Source: Bordetella genomosp. 5
GTDB taxonomy: Bacteria > Pseudomonadota > Gammaproteobacteria > Burkholderiales > Burkholderiaceae_B
Length of the DNA: 64,000 nucleotides
Assembly: GCF_002261475.1 (NCBI RefSeq)
Contig: NZ_NEVN01000006.1
Span: 1-64,000 of the forward strand
Direction: 5' to 3'
The position numbers and the translations under genes are program-made. Each line of letters starts with the position of its first letter. Position 1 is the first letter of the stretch. Below the pieces are notes generated by a model, which saw nothing but the letters and a program-made list of their open reading frames with translations, ran no database searches and had not been told where the DNA came from. This document shows, in pieces, positions 35,790 to 45,760 of the stretch.

Positions 35790-36431
35790 CGCGAGGCGCC
35801 CGCATCCGCCATGCCTGATGTTCGCACCGCCGGCCGCGATGCGTAAGGGGCGGGGCGGATGGCGGCGGGCCGCGCGTGCGCGCTGCCATGGACCTGCAGG
35901 ATTTTTGAGGTAATATTCAGAGTCCTGTAAGAAAGAGAGTACTGCGGGAATCCGTCCAGTCCCATGCCGGCACGGCGCCTATGCGCGGTGCGGCCCGGGC
36001 AGGCCCCGGTCAGATGCGTCGCCCTCATGGCGTGCGTCTTGCCAGCACAAGCCGCCATCCTGATGATGGCGGTTTCGCCCTCCGCGGCGTGGCCTGATCC
36101 AGACGGTAAACCGCCTTTATGAAAGACGAGCCTCCTAGTAGGGTCGGCGCCGTGAAAGCCACGCCGCCGGCCAACCCGATCATGCCGTGCGCAGCGTTCG
36201 CTGCGCCATCCGCCCACGTCTCGCGCCGCCCCCGCGGCCGCGCCTTCGCACGTCGGCTTCCGACCCCCGGCCCCGCCTCGCGTGCGGCCACGTCGCCCCG
36301 CTTCACGCCTATACGCCATGCCGCGCCCCGCGCGCGTGGCGCTTCGCTTTGCTTCCCCTGTCTACGCGCCGAGCGCACGCCCATCGTGGCGTGCGCCGCG
36401 CATTCCTGCTTCTTGTTCCTGAGGACCTCAG
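35790..36431. other. Gene-free region upstream of the second terC
   Basis: About 640 bases with no supportable gene. It contains an AT-richer stretch (35900-35945, TTTTTGAGGTAATATTCAG) that may hold the promoter. This is followed by a long GC-rich, potentially structured leader for the TerC-CorC gene, including the hairpin CCGCCATC-CTGAT-GATGGCGG (about 36053-36073). I found no match to a known metal riboswitch. A plus-strand frame at 36119-36442 looks non-coding. Confidence 0.4.
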
Positions 36432-38015
36432 ATGATATTTGACTGGATGGCCGACCCCACTGCGTGGTTGGGCCTGGCGACACTGATCGTGCTGGAGATC
36501 GTGCTCGGCATCGATAACCTGGTGTTTATCGCGATCCTGGCGGACAAACTGCCGCCGCATCAGCGCAACCAGGCTCGCCTGGTCGGTCTGTCGCTCGCGC
36601 TCATCATGCGCCTGGGCCTGCTGGCCAGTATCGCGTGGGTGGTGACGCTCACCGCGCCGCTCTTCACGGTGTTCGGCGCGGAGATCTCCGGCCGTGACCT
36701 GATCCTGATCCTGGGCGGTATGTTCCTGCTGTTCAAGGGCACCATGGAGCTGCACGAGCGCGTCGAAGGGCGCGCGCATGGCGGCGGTGGCAAGCGCGCG
36801 CAGCACGCCGTGTTCTGGCAGGTGATCCTGCAGATCGTGGTGCTGGACGCCGTGTTCTCGCTCGACTCGGTGATCACCGCCGTGGGTATGGTGCAGGAAC
36901 TGAGCATCATGATGACGGCCGTGATCGTGGCCATGATCGTGATGATGCTGGCCAGCCGTCCGTTGATGTCCTTCGTGGGCCGTCACCCGACCGTGGTCAT
37001 CCTGTGTCTGGGCCTGCTGCTGATGATCGGTTTCAGCCTGGTGGCCGAAGGCCTGGGCTTCGACATCCCCAAGGGTTATCTGTACGCGGCCATCGGTTTC
37101 TCGATCCTGATCGAGCTGTTCAACCAGCTGGCCCGCCGCAACACCACGCGTGATGTGCACGGCCTGGGCCGTCGCGAACGTACGGCGCGCGCCGTGCTGC
37201 GCCTCCTGCGTGCCGATCGCCACGACGGCGATGCGCATGGCGCGCCCGAACCCGCGCATGCCGGCGATCCGGACTCGGAAGAGCCCGCCTTCGCGCCGGA
37301 AGAGAGCTCCATGATCGAGCGCGTGCTGTCCATGGGTAGCCGCGACATGCGCGCCATCATGGTGCCGCGTGGCGAGATGGTCTGGCTCGACGTCAAGGAC
37401 AGCGCCGACGTGGTGCTGGAGAAGTTCGCGCGCGGTCACTCGCGTCTGCCCCTGTGCAACGGCGACCCTTCCAACGTGATCGGCGTGCTGCACTTCAAGG
37501 ATGTGATGGAGCCGCTGCGCGCGCCGGGCCCGGTCGATCTGATCGAGTTGGCGCACGAGCCGCACTACGTTGCGGAAACGATGCCGGTGCTCAAGCTGGT
37601 CGAAGCCATGCGCGAGTCGCGCGAACACCTGCTGATCGTGGTCGACGAGCACGGCGTGTGCGAAGGCCTCGTGACGCCGATGGATCTGCTGACCGCCGTG
37701 GCCGGCGATCTGCCCGACCACGCCGACGATGCCACGCCGGGCGCTGCCCGCATGGCCGATGGCGCGTGGGTGTTCGACGGCCGCCTGGAGACCACCGAGG
37801 TCGCCCGCATGCTCGATGCCTACGAGCTGGCCAGCGACTATCCCGACGACGCGACGCTGGCAGGCTGCCTGCTGCGCGCCTCGGGCACCTTGCCCGCGGT
37901 CGGCACGGTGGTGTCGTGGCGCGACTGGCGCTTCGAGGTCATGCGCGTCGAAGGCCGCCGCATCGCCCAGGTTCGTGCGGTGCACATGGTGCCGCAGGAG
38001 GCCGACGAGGCCTGA
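36432..38015 (+). CDS. TerC - CBS - CorC/HlyC domain membrane protein (YegH/YoaE-like)
   Basis: A 527-residue protein. TerC transmembrane domain (about 1-235) with the two acidic motifs [17 protein letters not shown] and [17 protein letters not shown], then a charged linker (about 245-290) and a CBS pair (about 300-425, [16 protein letters not shown] ... [22 protein letters not shown]). A CorC/HlyC C-terminal domain follows (about 435-520). This is the YegH/YoaE architecture, linked by family to metal ion efflux, with CBS modules sensing nucleotides or ions. The ATG at 36432 has GAGG upstream (TGAGGACCTCAG). It is followed by a strong terminator and convergent to the PF06684 gene. Confidence 0.92.
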   Translation: MIFDWMADPTAWLGLATLIVLEIVLGIDNLVFIAILADKLPPHQRNQARLVGLSLALIMRLGLLASIAWVVTLTAPLFTVFGAEISGRDLILILGGMFLLFKGTMELHERVEGRAHGGGGKRAQHAVFWQVILQIVVLDAVFSLDSVITAVGMVQELSIMMTAVIVAMIVMMLASRPLMSFVGRHPTVVILCLGLLLMIGFSLVAEGLGFDIPKGYLYAAIGFSILIELFNQLARRNTTRDVHGLGRRERTARAVLRLLRADRHDGDAHGAPEPAHAGDPDSEEPAFAPEESSMIERVLSMGSRDMRAIMVPRGEMVWLDVKDSADVVLEKFARGHSRLPLCNGDPSNVIGVLHFKDVMEPLRAPGPVDLIELAHEPHYVAETMPVLKLVEAMRESREHLLIVVDEHGVCEGLVTPMDLLTAVAGDLPDHADDATPGAARMADGAWVFDGRLETTEVARMLDAYELASDYPDDATLAGCLLRASGTLPAVGTVVSWRDWRFEVMRVEGRRIAQVRAVHMVPQEADEA

Positions 38016-38041
38016 TCGGTCCGCGCATCGCGCGCACCATG

Positions 38042-38080
38042 AAAACGGCCGCGGGGAGCGATCCCCGCGGCCGTTTTTTT
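38042..38080 (+). terminator. Rho-independent terminator
   Basis: AAAACGGCCGCGGGGA (38042-38057) pairs with TCCCCGCGGCCGTTTT (38062-38077), loop GCGA, 16 bp, then T to 38080. It ends the TerC-CorC transcript and, given the A-tract on the other side, may also stop the convergent PF06684 operon. Confidence 0.92.
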
Positions 38081-38093
38081 GGCGATGCCGGTC

Positions 38094-38675
38094 TCAGCGC
38101 TGGCCGTCGTGCACCTTGACCGCTTCCTTGGTGAGCCCGCCCAGGCGCGAATGGACGCGGCCGCCCGTGCCCATCACCAGCGCGAACAGGATCTCGCGCG
38201 GACGCGGCGCGTCCTGGATGCCGATCTCGATGCTGTTGAAATGGCTGCGCACGTACGAGGCATGGATGTAGTGCACCGGCACCATGACGCGATAGCCCGC
38301 GCTGGCCACCGCCTTCACGGCGGGCACCATGGCCTTGGGTTCGCCCAGCACGGTACGCATGGCCCAGCCGCCGGCCTCGTGCCAGACGGCGCCATGCTCC
38401 ATCTCGCCATCGATCCCGACGATCGCGGCCTTGCTGTAGACCTCGACGTTGTCCTTGCCGCCGAGCGTATCGACCAGCTCGGTGGCGAGCTCGGTGCCGA
38501 GCGTGCGCAGTTCCGCCATGAAGGGCATCAGGTCCGGCTCGTAGCGGCCTGCGTAGGGGTTACGAATCACGGCGCACGCGGCTGCGAGGATCAGCGGCTG
38601 GTCCGGCGCGGGGCCGTTCTCGTGATACGTGGTCTCTTTCAGCAGCGCGCGTTTGCGGATTTCGATCAATGACAT
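38094..38675 (-). CDS. PF06684 'amino acid synthesis' family protein
   Basis: A 193-residue protein of the AA_synth family (PF06684), whose exact reaction is not established. Family features include KTRK-like start (IEIRKRALLKETTYHENG), AAACAVIRNPYAGRYEPDL and GGKDNVEVYSKAAIVGIDGEMEHGA. Length is typical (about 190). It is the last gene of a minus-strand unit with a Bug receptor and a beta-hydroxyacid dehydrogenase (18-bp gap to the Bug gene). This suggests a role in catabolism of the Bug ligand rather than amino acid biosynthesis. No membrane or export signal is seen. Confidence 0.85.
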   Translation of the reverse strand: MSLIEIRKRALLKETTYHENGPAPDQPLILAAACAVIRNPYAGRYEPDLMPFMAELRTLGTELATELVDTLGGKDNVEVYSKAAIVGIDGEMEHGAVWHEAGGWAMRTVLGEPKAMVPAVKAVASAGYRVMVPVHYIHASYVRSHFNSIEIGIQDAPRPREILFALVMGTGGRVHSRLGGLTKEAVKVHDGQR

Positions 38676-38693
38676 ACGAATCTCCCTGTTGGT

Positions 38694-39659
38694 TTATTGC
38701 GGCGGGATGCCGGTTTCCTTGACGATGGCGGCCCACTTGTCGATCTCGCTCGAGACATACGCGCCGAACTGGGCGGGGCCCTGTCGCAGCGGCGACAGAC
38801 CCTGGCGCGCGTAGGTTTCCTGGAGCTCGGGGCGGGCGAGCGCCTGCGTGAGCGAGCGCGACAGCCGCTGCGTGAGGTCGGCCGGCAGATTGGCCGGCCC
38901 CATCAGCCCGAACCACACGGTGAGGTCGAAGCCGGGCGCGCCGGTCTCGTTCAGGGTGGGAACGTCGGGCGTCAGCGCGAAACGTTGCGGCGTGCTCACG
39001 CCATACACCTTCACCTTGCCGGCGCGCGCCTGCTGCAGGCCGTTGGCGAGATCGGTGAAGGTCATGTCCACGGTACCGCCGATCACGTCGGTGAGGGCCT
39101 GCGGGCCGCCGCGGTAGGGCACCGGCGTGACGTTGATGCCGCCCATGGTGGCCAGCTTCGCGCCGAACACCTGCGCGCTGCCCGAGCCATAGGCATAGGT
39201 GAGCTTGCCGGGATTCTTCTTGCCGTAGGCGAACAGGTCGGCGACCGTCGTGCCGGGCATGTCGTGCGAGCCCACCAGCAGATAGGGCGTCTCGGCGATC
39301 GCGCCGATGGCGGTGAGGTCGCGCGCCGGGTGGTAGGGCAGATCCTTGAAGAGGCTCACGCCGCTGGCGGCGGTGGACACCCCCACGATCACGAGCGTGT
39401 AGCCGTCCGGCTTGGCCCGCGCCACGTCGTGCGTGCCGATGATGCCGTTGGCGCCGGGCTTGTTTTCCACCACGATGGGCTGGCCCAGGTCGTCGGCCAT
39501 GTCCTTGGCCAGCGTGCGCGCCACCACATCGGTGATGCTGCCGGGCGGGAAGGGCACGACCAGGCGGATCGGGCGGTCGGGATAGGCGGCGAGCGCGCTG
39601 CCGGCGGCAAACGCGCAGACGGCGCCGGCCAGCGCGAGGCGGCGAAGAAGGGGCTGCAT
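38694..39659 (-). CDS. Tripartite tricarboxylate transporter receptor (Bug family)
   Basis: A 321-residue periplasmic binding protein of the Bug/TctC family, greatly expanded in Burkholderiales. A Sec signal peptide of about 24 residues (ends ALA) is followed by AYPDRPIRLVVPFPPGSITDVVAR, the classic Bug opening, where the loop binds a carboxylate. Further markers are ENKPGANGIIGTHDVARAKPDG and PYRGGPQALTDVIGG. No TctA/TctB membrane genes are nearby, as is common for Bug genes, so it may serve a distant permease or a sensing role. Start at 39659. It lies between the hydroxyacid dehydrogenase and PF06684 genes. Confidence 0.95.
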   Translation of the reverse strand: MQPLLRRLALAGAVCAFAAGSALAAYPDRPIRLVVPFPPGSITDVVARTLAKDMADDLGQPIVVENKPGANGIIGTHDVARAKPDGYTLVIVGVSTAASGVSLFKDLPYHPARDLTAIGAIAETPYLLVGSHDMPGTTVADLFAYGKKNPGKLTYAYGSGSAQVFGAKLATMGGINVTPVPYRGGPQALTDVIGGTVDMTFTDLANGLQQARAGKVKVYGVSTPQRFALTPDVPTLNETGAPGFDLTVWFGLMGPANLPADLTQRLSRSLTQALARPELQETYARQGLSPLRQGPAQFGAYVSSEIDKWAAIVKETGIPPQ

Positions 39660-39727
39660 GGATTGTCTCCTGTTGTCGGTGTCGGCGGCGCCGTCGTGCG
39701 GTGCCGTCCGTCTTGCGTGGGCGTGCG

Positions 39728-40636
39728 TCAGGCCGGGGCGTTCTCGCTGGCCCGTTCGCGCAGATAGCGATAGATCTCGGTGTTGTCGGCGGTGGCGGGC
39801 AGTTGCTCGCGCGCCTCGCGCCACAGGCGCGTGCAGAGCGCCAACTGCTCGGTCTGGACGCCGGCCAGCGCCTGCAGGCTGTCGGCCGTGCCGAGGTCTT
39901 TGGCCATCAGGCCGAGCGCGAAGCCGCCGTTGAACGTGCCGGGCACGATGAACTGGCGCAGCTTGGTTTCGGTGGCCACGTTGCGCCCGCTGGAGGCGTT
40001 CAGCACTTCGGTGAAGATGCCGAGGTCCAGGTCCATGCGCTCGGCGATGAGCAGGGCTTCCGACGCGGCGAGCAGCCCTGCCGCGTACACGTAATTGTTG
40101 AGCGCCTTCATGGCGTGGGCCGACGACACCGCGCCGGTATGGATGATGGTGGTGCCCATGTGTGCGAGCACCGGCCGCACGCGCTCGAGATCGGGCGCCG
40201 CGGCGCCCACCATGATCGCGAGCGTGCCGGTGGCGGCCTTGGCGACCGCGCCGGAGACGGGCGCGTCGATCAGGCCGATGCCGCGTTCGGCCAGCTGCGC
40301 GGCGAGCTGCCGGGTGTCGGCCGGATTGGAGGAGCCCATGTCGACGACGGTGGCGCCGCGCGCAAGGCGTTCGGCCAGGCCGCCCGGCCCCGCGATCACC
40401 GCGTTGGTGATCGTGCTGTTGGGCAGCATCGTGATGATGAGCTCGCGGTCGGCCAGCGCGGCCAGATCGGATGCCCGGTGTAGCGAACGCTGCCAGGCCG
40501 GATGGCGCGCCAGGCGTTCGAACGGCGCCTCGGCACGATCGTGCGCGAGGATGTCCAGGCCCTCGGCGCGGGCCAGATTTTCGAGCATGGGCAGGCCCAT
40601 CATGCCCAGGCCCACGAATCCCAGTTTCAGCGTCAT
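39728..40636 (-). CDS. NAD(P)-dependent beta-hydroxyacid dehydrogenase (3-hydroxyisobutyrate dehydrogenase family)
   Basis: A 302-residue dehydrogenase. N-terminal Rossmann domain with GFVGLGMMGLPM (residues 6-17), the DxxxxPVSG substrate motif as IDAPVSGAVAKAATG (about 124-138), catalytic lysine in MKALNNYVYAAG (about 174-185), and an all-helical C-terminal domain with KDLGTADSLQ. It oxidises a beta-hydroxy acid such as 3-hydroxyisobutyrate, tartronate semialdehyde (in reverse) or a relative; the substrate is open. First gene of the minus-strand unit with the Bug and PF06684 genes, divergent from a LysR regulator with a LysR box in the shared 150-bp promoter region. Confidence 0.92.
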   Translation of the reverse strand: MTLKLGFVGLGMMGLPMLENLARAEGLDILAHDRAEAPFERLARHPAWQRSLHRASDLAALADRELIITMLPNSTITNAVIAGPGGLAERLARGATVVDMGSSNPADTRQLAAQLAERGIGLIDAPVSGAVAKAATGTLAIMVGAAAPDLERVRPVLAHMGTTIIHTGAVSSAHAMKALNNYVYAAGLLAASEALLIAERMDLDLGIFTEVLNASSGRNVATETKLRQFIVPGTFNGGFALGLMAKDLGTADSLQALAGVQTEQLALCTRLWREAREQLPATADNTEIYRYLRERASENAPA

Positions 40637-40745
40637 GCAGAATCCTTATCGAATCAACTTCGGAAGGCCGGCTTGGCAGAGCCCGCCTGCGGAAAATCCT
40701 ACCGAAAACCCGCGGATTCGCCTTATGCGCAGTTGGCAGGGGGGT

Positions 40746-40760
40746 ATAACATTCGATTAT
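40746..40760. promoter_or_regulatory. LysR box in the divergent promoter
   Basis: ATAA (40746-40749), seven bases, TTAT (40757-40760): an inverted repeat with the T-N11-A core (40747-40759) expected for LysR-type regulators. It lies 27 bases upstream of the LysR start and about 110 bases upstream of the divergent dehydrogenase. Confidence 0.6.
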
Positions 40761-40786
40761 CGGAAGAGTGCCGCCGGGAGGGGGCG

Positions 40787-41695
40787 ATGCGATTCAAGCT
40801 GCGACAGATGGAAGTGTTCCGGGCGGTGATGCTCACGGGCTCGATGAATGGCGCGGCCAAGCTGCTGTTCGTCTCGCAGCCCGCGGTGAGCCGCCTGATC
40901 GCGCACACCGAGCAATCGCTGGGGCTCGCGCTGTTCGAGCGCGATCGCGGCAAGCTCACGCCCACGGCCGAGGCGCTGCGGCTGTTCGAGGAAGTCGGGC
41001 CGCTGTTCGACGAGGCGGTGCGCATCGACGAGCTGGCGCGCGACCTGGCGCTGCGCCCGGACGGCGCGCTCGCGCTGTGCTCGAGCCCCAGCCTCGCGCT
41101 GAACTTCGTGCCGACCGTGGTCGCGCGCTTTCTCGCGCAGTATCCGAACGTCCGGCTCAAGTACCACACCACCTTGCTGTCCGACATGGCGCACGAGCTG
41201 CTGGGCCGCAAGGCGGAGCTGGCGGTGTCCGTGCTGCCGATCGATCATCCCAATCTGGTCGTGGAGCCCTTCGCCACGGGGCAGATGGTCTGCATCATGC
41301 CGACCGGTCACGCGCTGACGTCGCGCCGGGCGGTCAGCCTCGCCGAGCTGGCCGCGTATCCGCTCGTGCTGTACAGCCGTTCGATTCCGTTCGGTCAGCT
41401 GGTGGCGGCGGCCTTTCAGCGCGCCGACGTGAGCTGGCACGCCACGGCCGACATCGTGCGCGCCGAGCTCGCCTGCGCGCTGGTGCGCGCGGGCGTCGGC
41501 GTGGCCATCGTGGATGAATTTTCGGTCCAGCAGGCCGGTTGGCCCGGCATCGAAGTGCGGCCGCTGCAGGAGTCGATTCCGCTGCAACTCAGCCTGGTGC
41601 GCTCCGGCTTCGAGCGCCCGAGCCGTCATGTGCAGCGCTTCATGCGGCTCTTGAAGGACTACGCGCGGGCGCGCGAGTCGGGGGGCGTGCGCTGA
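40787..41695 (+). CDS. LysR family transcriptional regulator
   Basis: A 302-residue LysR regulator. N-terminal winged HTH (1-65: QMEVFRAVMLTGSMNGAAKLLFVSQPAVSRLIAHTEQSLGLALFER), then the type-2 periplasmic-binding-like effector domain (about 92-295). Start at 40787 with GGGAGGGGG upstream. Divergent from the dehydrogenase-Bug-PF06684 unit, which it probably activates in response to a pathway compound. The box at 40746-40760 is the probable site of autoregulation. It converges on the hydratase gene. Confidence 0.93.
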   Translation: MRFKLRQMEVFRAVMLTGSMNGAAKLLFVSQPAVSRLIAHTEQSLGLALFERDRGKLTPTAEALRLFEEVGPLFDEAVRIDELARDLALRPDGALALCSSPSLALNFVPTVVARFLAQYPNVRLKYHTTLLSDMAHELLGRKAELAVSVLPIDHPNLVVEPFATGQMVCIMPTGHALTSRRAVSLAELAAYPLVLYSRSIPFGQLVAAAFQRADVSWHATADIVRAELACALVRAGVGVAIVDEFSVQQAGWPGIEVRPLQESIPLQLSLVRSGFERPSRHVQRFMRLLKDYARARESGGVR

Positions 41696-41733
41696 GGGCC
41701 GTGGCTGCACGGCGCCCGTCGCGCGGCGTGGTG

Positions 41734-41755
41734 GGGCGGCGCGCGTGCGCCGCCC
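41734..41755. terminator. Hairpin between convergent LysR and hydratase genes
   Basis: GGGCGGCGC (41734-41742) and GCGCCGCCC (41747-41755) form a 9-bp stem with a 4-base loop, 7 bases after the hydratase stop codon and 39 bases after the LysR stop. There is no T-tract, so rho-independent termination is uncertain. Confidence 0.4.
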
Positions 41756-41762
41756 GATCTCG

Positions 41763-42539
41763 TCAGCGCACGAAGCGCAGCGCCATCTCGCCCAGGTCGC
41801 CGAAGCCCACGCGCACGGCGCGGTTGGCGGGCACGTCGATGTAGCCGGCATATGAGCCGGTGATGACGTGCTGGCCGGCGCGCAGGCCCAGGCCTTGTGC
41901 GCGCAGGAACTCGGCCAGCCAATACAGGCCGGCGCGCGGTTCGTCGTTGGGGTGCACGCCGTCGTGATCTTCCTGCAGCGCGTCGTCCACATGCACCGTG
42001 ATCGGCAGGCGCGCGGGCGCGTCCTGGTGGATCTCGGGCCCGAGCACGAGGCCCTGGTTGAACATGTGGTCGGCCAGCAGCTCGGGCAGGCTGGCGTGCT
42101 GCGGCGCGCTGTAGCGGCAGCCCAGCACTTCGAGCGCGAGCCGGCTTCGGCCGACCGCGGCGTCGACATCGGCACGGGTGTAGCGGGCGGCGCGTGGCGG
42201 CAGATCGCGCGCGAGTTCGAAGGCGATCTCCGGCTCGATGCGCACCAGCGCGTCGGCGGCCGGCGCGCTGCCGTGTTCGCTCAGATGCACCGCCGGTGCG
42301 TAGATGGGGGCGACCGCGAACTTCTCCGGCGTGGGCACCGCGCTTTTCCAGGCGGCGATCGGCGCGCCCTGGGCCTGCTGCAGTTCGGCGGTGCGCATCT
42401 GTACGGCGAAGGCCTGCCCCAGGGTGGCGGGACGGCAGTGGTCGGGCAGCCGCGGGCCGGGCTCGCCGCGTTGACGCGCGGCGAGCAGATAATGCGCGGC
42501 CTCGTCGCAGCCGGGATAAGGTTCGATACGGACTTCCAT
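41763..42539 (-). CDS. 2-keto-4-pentenoate hydratase-like protein (FAH/MhpD superfamily)
   Basis: A 258-residue protein of the MhpD/HpaH/DmpE hydratase-decarboxylase type, which act on 2-hydroxypentadienoate-like products of aromatic meta-cleavage. Visible: TLGQAFAVQMRTAELQQAQGAPIAAWK near the N-terminus, RIEPEIAFELARDLPPRA with the metal-binding glutamates, VLGCRY and the end ITGSYAGYIDVPANRAVRVGFGDLG. The ATG at 42539 has GGAG 8 bases upstream, better than a TTG further up. It stands alone among different neighbours; substrate is unknown. Confidence 0.85.
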   Translation of the reverse strand: MEVRIEPYPGCDEAAHYLLAARQRGEPGPRLPDHCRPATLGQAFAVQMRTAELQQAQGAPIAAWKSAVPTPEKFAVAPIYAPAVHLSEHGSAPAADALVRIEPEIAFELARDLPPRAARYTRADVDAAVGRSRLALEVLGCRYSAPQHASLPELLADHMFNQGLVLGPEIHQDAPARLPITVHVDDALQEDHDGVHPNDEPRAGLYWLAEFLRAQGLGLRAGQHVITGSYAGYIDVPANRAVRVGFGDLGEMALRFVR

Positions 42540-42842
42540 GATGCAGACTCCAACATGCAACGGCCTGGTGGCGCTTCAGCGATGCGCGAGACCGGGCCGG
42601 CGGGAGCCATAGTGTATGTAAAGTCGAAAGGGCTCGTGTTCAGCCGATCGCAAGGTTTGACGCGTGCCGGCGGACGTTGCGCAGGGCTTTGCAAACCCGC
42701 GCGGGGGCAAGCGCCATGCCTGGCGCGGCCTCACGCGCAATGGTTGTCGCGCGGCGCGCGCCCCGCTAAGCTGTGTAAAAAAATAGGGGAGGCTGCCATT
42801 CGCCGGCGTGAACGCGCCGGCCGTTGTCCTAAGGAGACAGGC
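42540..42842. other. Divergent promoter region between hydratase and SDR genes
   Basis: About 300 bases, no gene supported. It should hold promoters for both sides. An AT-rich run (TGTGTAAAAAAATAGGGGAGG, about 42772-42792) lies about 50-70 bases upstream of the SDR start. No operator stands out. Confidence 0.35.
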
Positions 42843-43657
<815 letters not shown>

Positions 43658-43658
<1 letters not shown>

Positions 43659-45496
43659 TGCGCAGTGCCAGCACCTACCCCAAGCCGATCGAGGATTACG
43701 GGCTGATCGGCAACATGCTGTCGGCGGCACTCGTGGCGCGCGACGGCTCGATCGACTGGCTCTGCCTTCCGCATTTCGACTCGCCGGCCTGCTTCGCCGC
43801 GCTGCTGGGCGACGCCTCGCACGGCCGCTGGCGGCTGAGCGGCGCCGACCCCGAGGCCCGCGTCACGCGCAGCTATGTGCCCGACACCGCGGTGCTCGAG
43901 ACGCGCATCGACACCAGCACCGGCACGGTCCTCGTGCATGACTTCATGCCGCTCTCGGAAGACGAGGAGAAGGTCGATCTGGTGCGCGTGGTGCGCGGCC
44001 TGCATGGCAGCGTCGACATGAACATGGAGCTCGTGCTGCGCTTCAATTATGGTCAGGCCGTGCCGTGGGTCAGGCGGCGGGATTACGGCCTGAGTGCGAT
44101 CGCCGGCCCCGACGCCGTGGAGCTGCACACGCCGGTCGCGCTCGACGGGCACGACATGATCAGCACCGCCGAATTCACGGTGCGGCAGGGCGAAGTCGTG
44201 CCGTTCACGCTCTCGTACCATCGCTCGCACAAGACGCCGCACTTCGTGGCCGACCGCCTGGAGAGCCTGGAACGCACGATCAGCTGGTGGCAACAATGGG
44301 CGCATCGTTGCCACTGGGAGGGGCCCGACGGCCCGCGCCGCCAGGCCGTGGTGCGTTCGCTCATCACGCTGAAGCTGCTGACGTTTTCGCCGACGGGCGG
44401 TATCGTCGCCGCGCCCACCACCTCCTTGCCCGAGCACGTGGGCGGCGAGCGCAACTGGGACTACCGCTATTGCTGGCTGCGGGATTCGGCGCTCACCCTC
44501 TATGCGCTGCTCAACGCCGGTTATCGCGAAGAGGCCGAGGCGTGGCGCCAGTGGCTGCTGCGCGCCACCGCCGGGCATCCCGATCAATTGCACATCATGT
44601 ACGGCATTGCGGGCGAGCGCTGGCTGCCGGAACACGACGTGCCCTGGCTGCCCGGTTACGCCGGCAGCAAGCCGGTGCGGGTGGGCAATGGCGCCTTCGG
44701 CCAGATCCAGCTCGACGTCTATGGCGAGCTGATCGAAACGCTGCACGCGGCACGGGCGGCCGGCCTGGCGCCGATGGCCGAGGCGTGGCGCCTGCAGAAC
44801 GTGTTTCTCAAGCCCCTGGAGGAGATCTGGGATTCGCTCGACCACGGCATCTGGGAAGTGCGCGGGCCCAAGCAGGCCTTTACGCATTCGCGCCTGATGT
44901 GCTGGGTGGCGTTCGATCGCGCGATCAAGTCATGCGAACAGTTCGGTCTGGCCGGGCCGCTGGATCGCTGGCGCGCGCTGCGCGAGCGCATCCGCGACGA
45001 CATCCTCACGCACGGCTACGACGCGCAGCGCAATACCTTCGTGCAGTATTACGGCGGGACGGCGCTCGATGCGAGCCTGCTGTTGATTCCGCAGGTGGGC
45101 TTTCTGCCGCCGGACGATGAGCGGGTGCACGGCACGATCCGCGCCATCGAGGAAGACCTGTTGCAGGGCGGGCTGCTGCGGCGCTACAGCATGGCCAAGA
45201 CCGACGATGGCCTCGAAGGCGAGGAGGGCGCGTTTCTCGCGTGCAGCTTCTGGCTGGCCGATGCCTACGCGATGCAGGGGCGGCTGGAAGATGCCAATCG
45301 GCTGTTCGACAAGCTGCTCGGCCTGCGCAACGACCTCGGGCTGCTGGCCGAGGAGTACGACGTGGTGCACGGCCGCCTGGTCGGGAATTTCCCGCAGGGC
45401 TTCTCGCACATCGGATTGGTCAACACTGCCTACAACCTCAACCAGGCCGAGGGGCCGGCGAAGCAGCGCGCCAGCCGCGAAGCGCCGCAGGACTGA
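43658..45496 (+). CDS. Glycoside hydrolase family 15 protein (glucoamylase/trehalase-like)
   Basis: A 612-residue GH15 enzyme. N-terminal beta-sandwich domain (about 1-235, starting YPKPIEDYGLIGNMLSAALV and DGSIDWLCLPHFDSPACFAALLG), then the (alpha/alpha)6 barrel (about 250-600). Family markers: GGERNWDYRYCWLRDSALTLYAL (about 265-287), HGIWEVRGPKQAFTHSRLMCWVAFDRA with the general acid glutamate (near 402), and the second catalytic glutamate region in LAEEYDVVHGRLVGNFPQGFSHIGLVN near the end. No signal peptide, so it acts in the cytosol on trehalose, maltodextrin or glycogen-derived sugars. Translationally coupled to the SDR upstream. Confidence 0.92.
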
Positions 45497-45502
45497 GCCG
45501 GC

Positions 45503-45760
45503 TCAGTGAAAACGCCAGCGGGCCGCGCTCTCCGGGGCGCGGCCGTCGGCCACGGCCTTGGCGCGCGCGGCTTCGACGCGCTCGTGCATCTCCGCCAGAA
45601 ACGGCTCGATATGGAAAGAAATGCCGAGGTCTTCGGCCAGGCGCACCACGCGCGCGGCGGAGCCGATGGTGTTGCCATCGCACAGGCGTTCCACGCGTTC
45701 GCGCAGCTCCGTGTCGCCGGCGGTCATCGAGAGGAGTTTGCGGACGTTCTCTCTGCTCAT
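45503..45760 (-). CDS. Small Nif11-like domain protein
   Basis: An 85-residue protein. Residues 1-58 have the pattern of the Nif11-type domain: MSRENVRKLLSM, an acidic Asp followed by ELRERV, then a second helix AARVVRLAEDLGISFHIEPF. A charged Ala-rich tail follows. Nif11 domains occur in nitrogen-fixation islands and as leaders of modified peptides. This one has no double-Gly cleavage site or Cys/Ser/Thr-rich core, and no modifying enzyme or transporter is near, so a peptide natural product is unlikely. The start has AGGAAATGAC before the ATG. It converges on the GH15 gene with 6 bases between stops. Confidence 0.6.
   Translation of the reverse strand: MSRENVRKLLSMTAGDTELRERVERLCDGNTIGSAARVVRLAEDLGISFHIEPFLAEMHERVEAARAKAVADGRAPESAARWRFH

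Noticed and set aside
36085-36115. A CCTGATCCAG...GGTAAACCGCC string resembling part of a TPP riboswitch.
   Set aside because: The obligatory upstream CTGAGA-containing helix and the pairing arms are missing, and the downstream gene is a TerC protein unrelated to thiamine.
36119-36442. A plus-strand frame of 107 codons ending over the TerC-CorC start.
   Set aside because: Composition is Arg/Pro/Ala/Ser-rich without structure, and it overlaps the Shine-Dalgarno and start of a certain gene.
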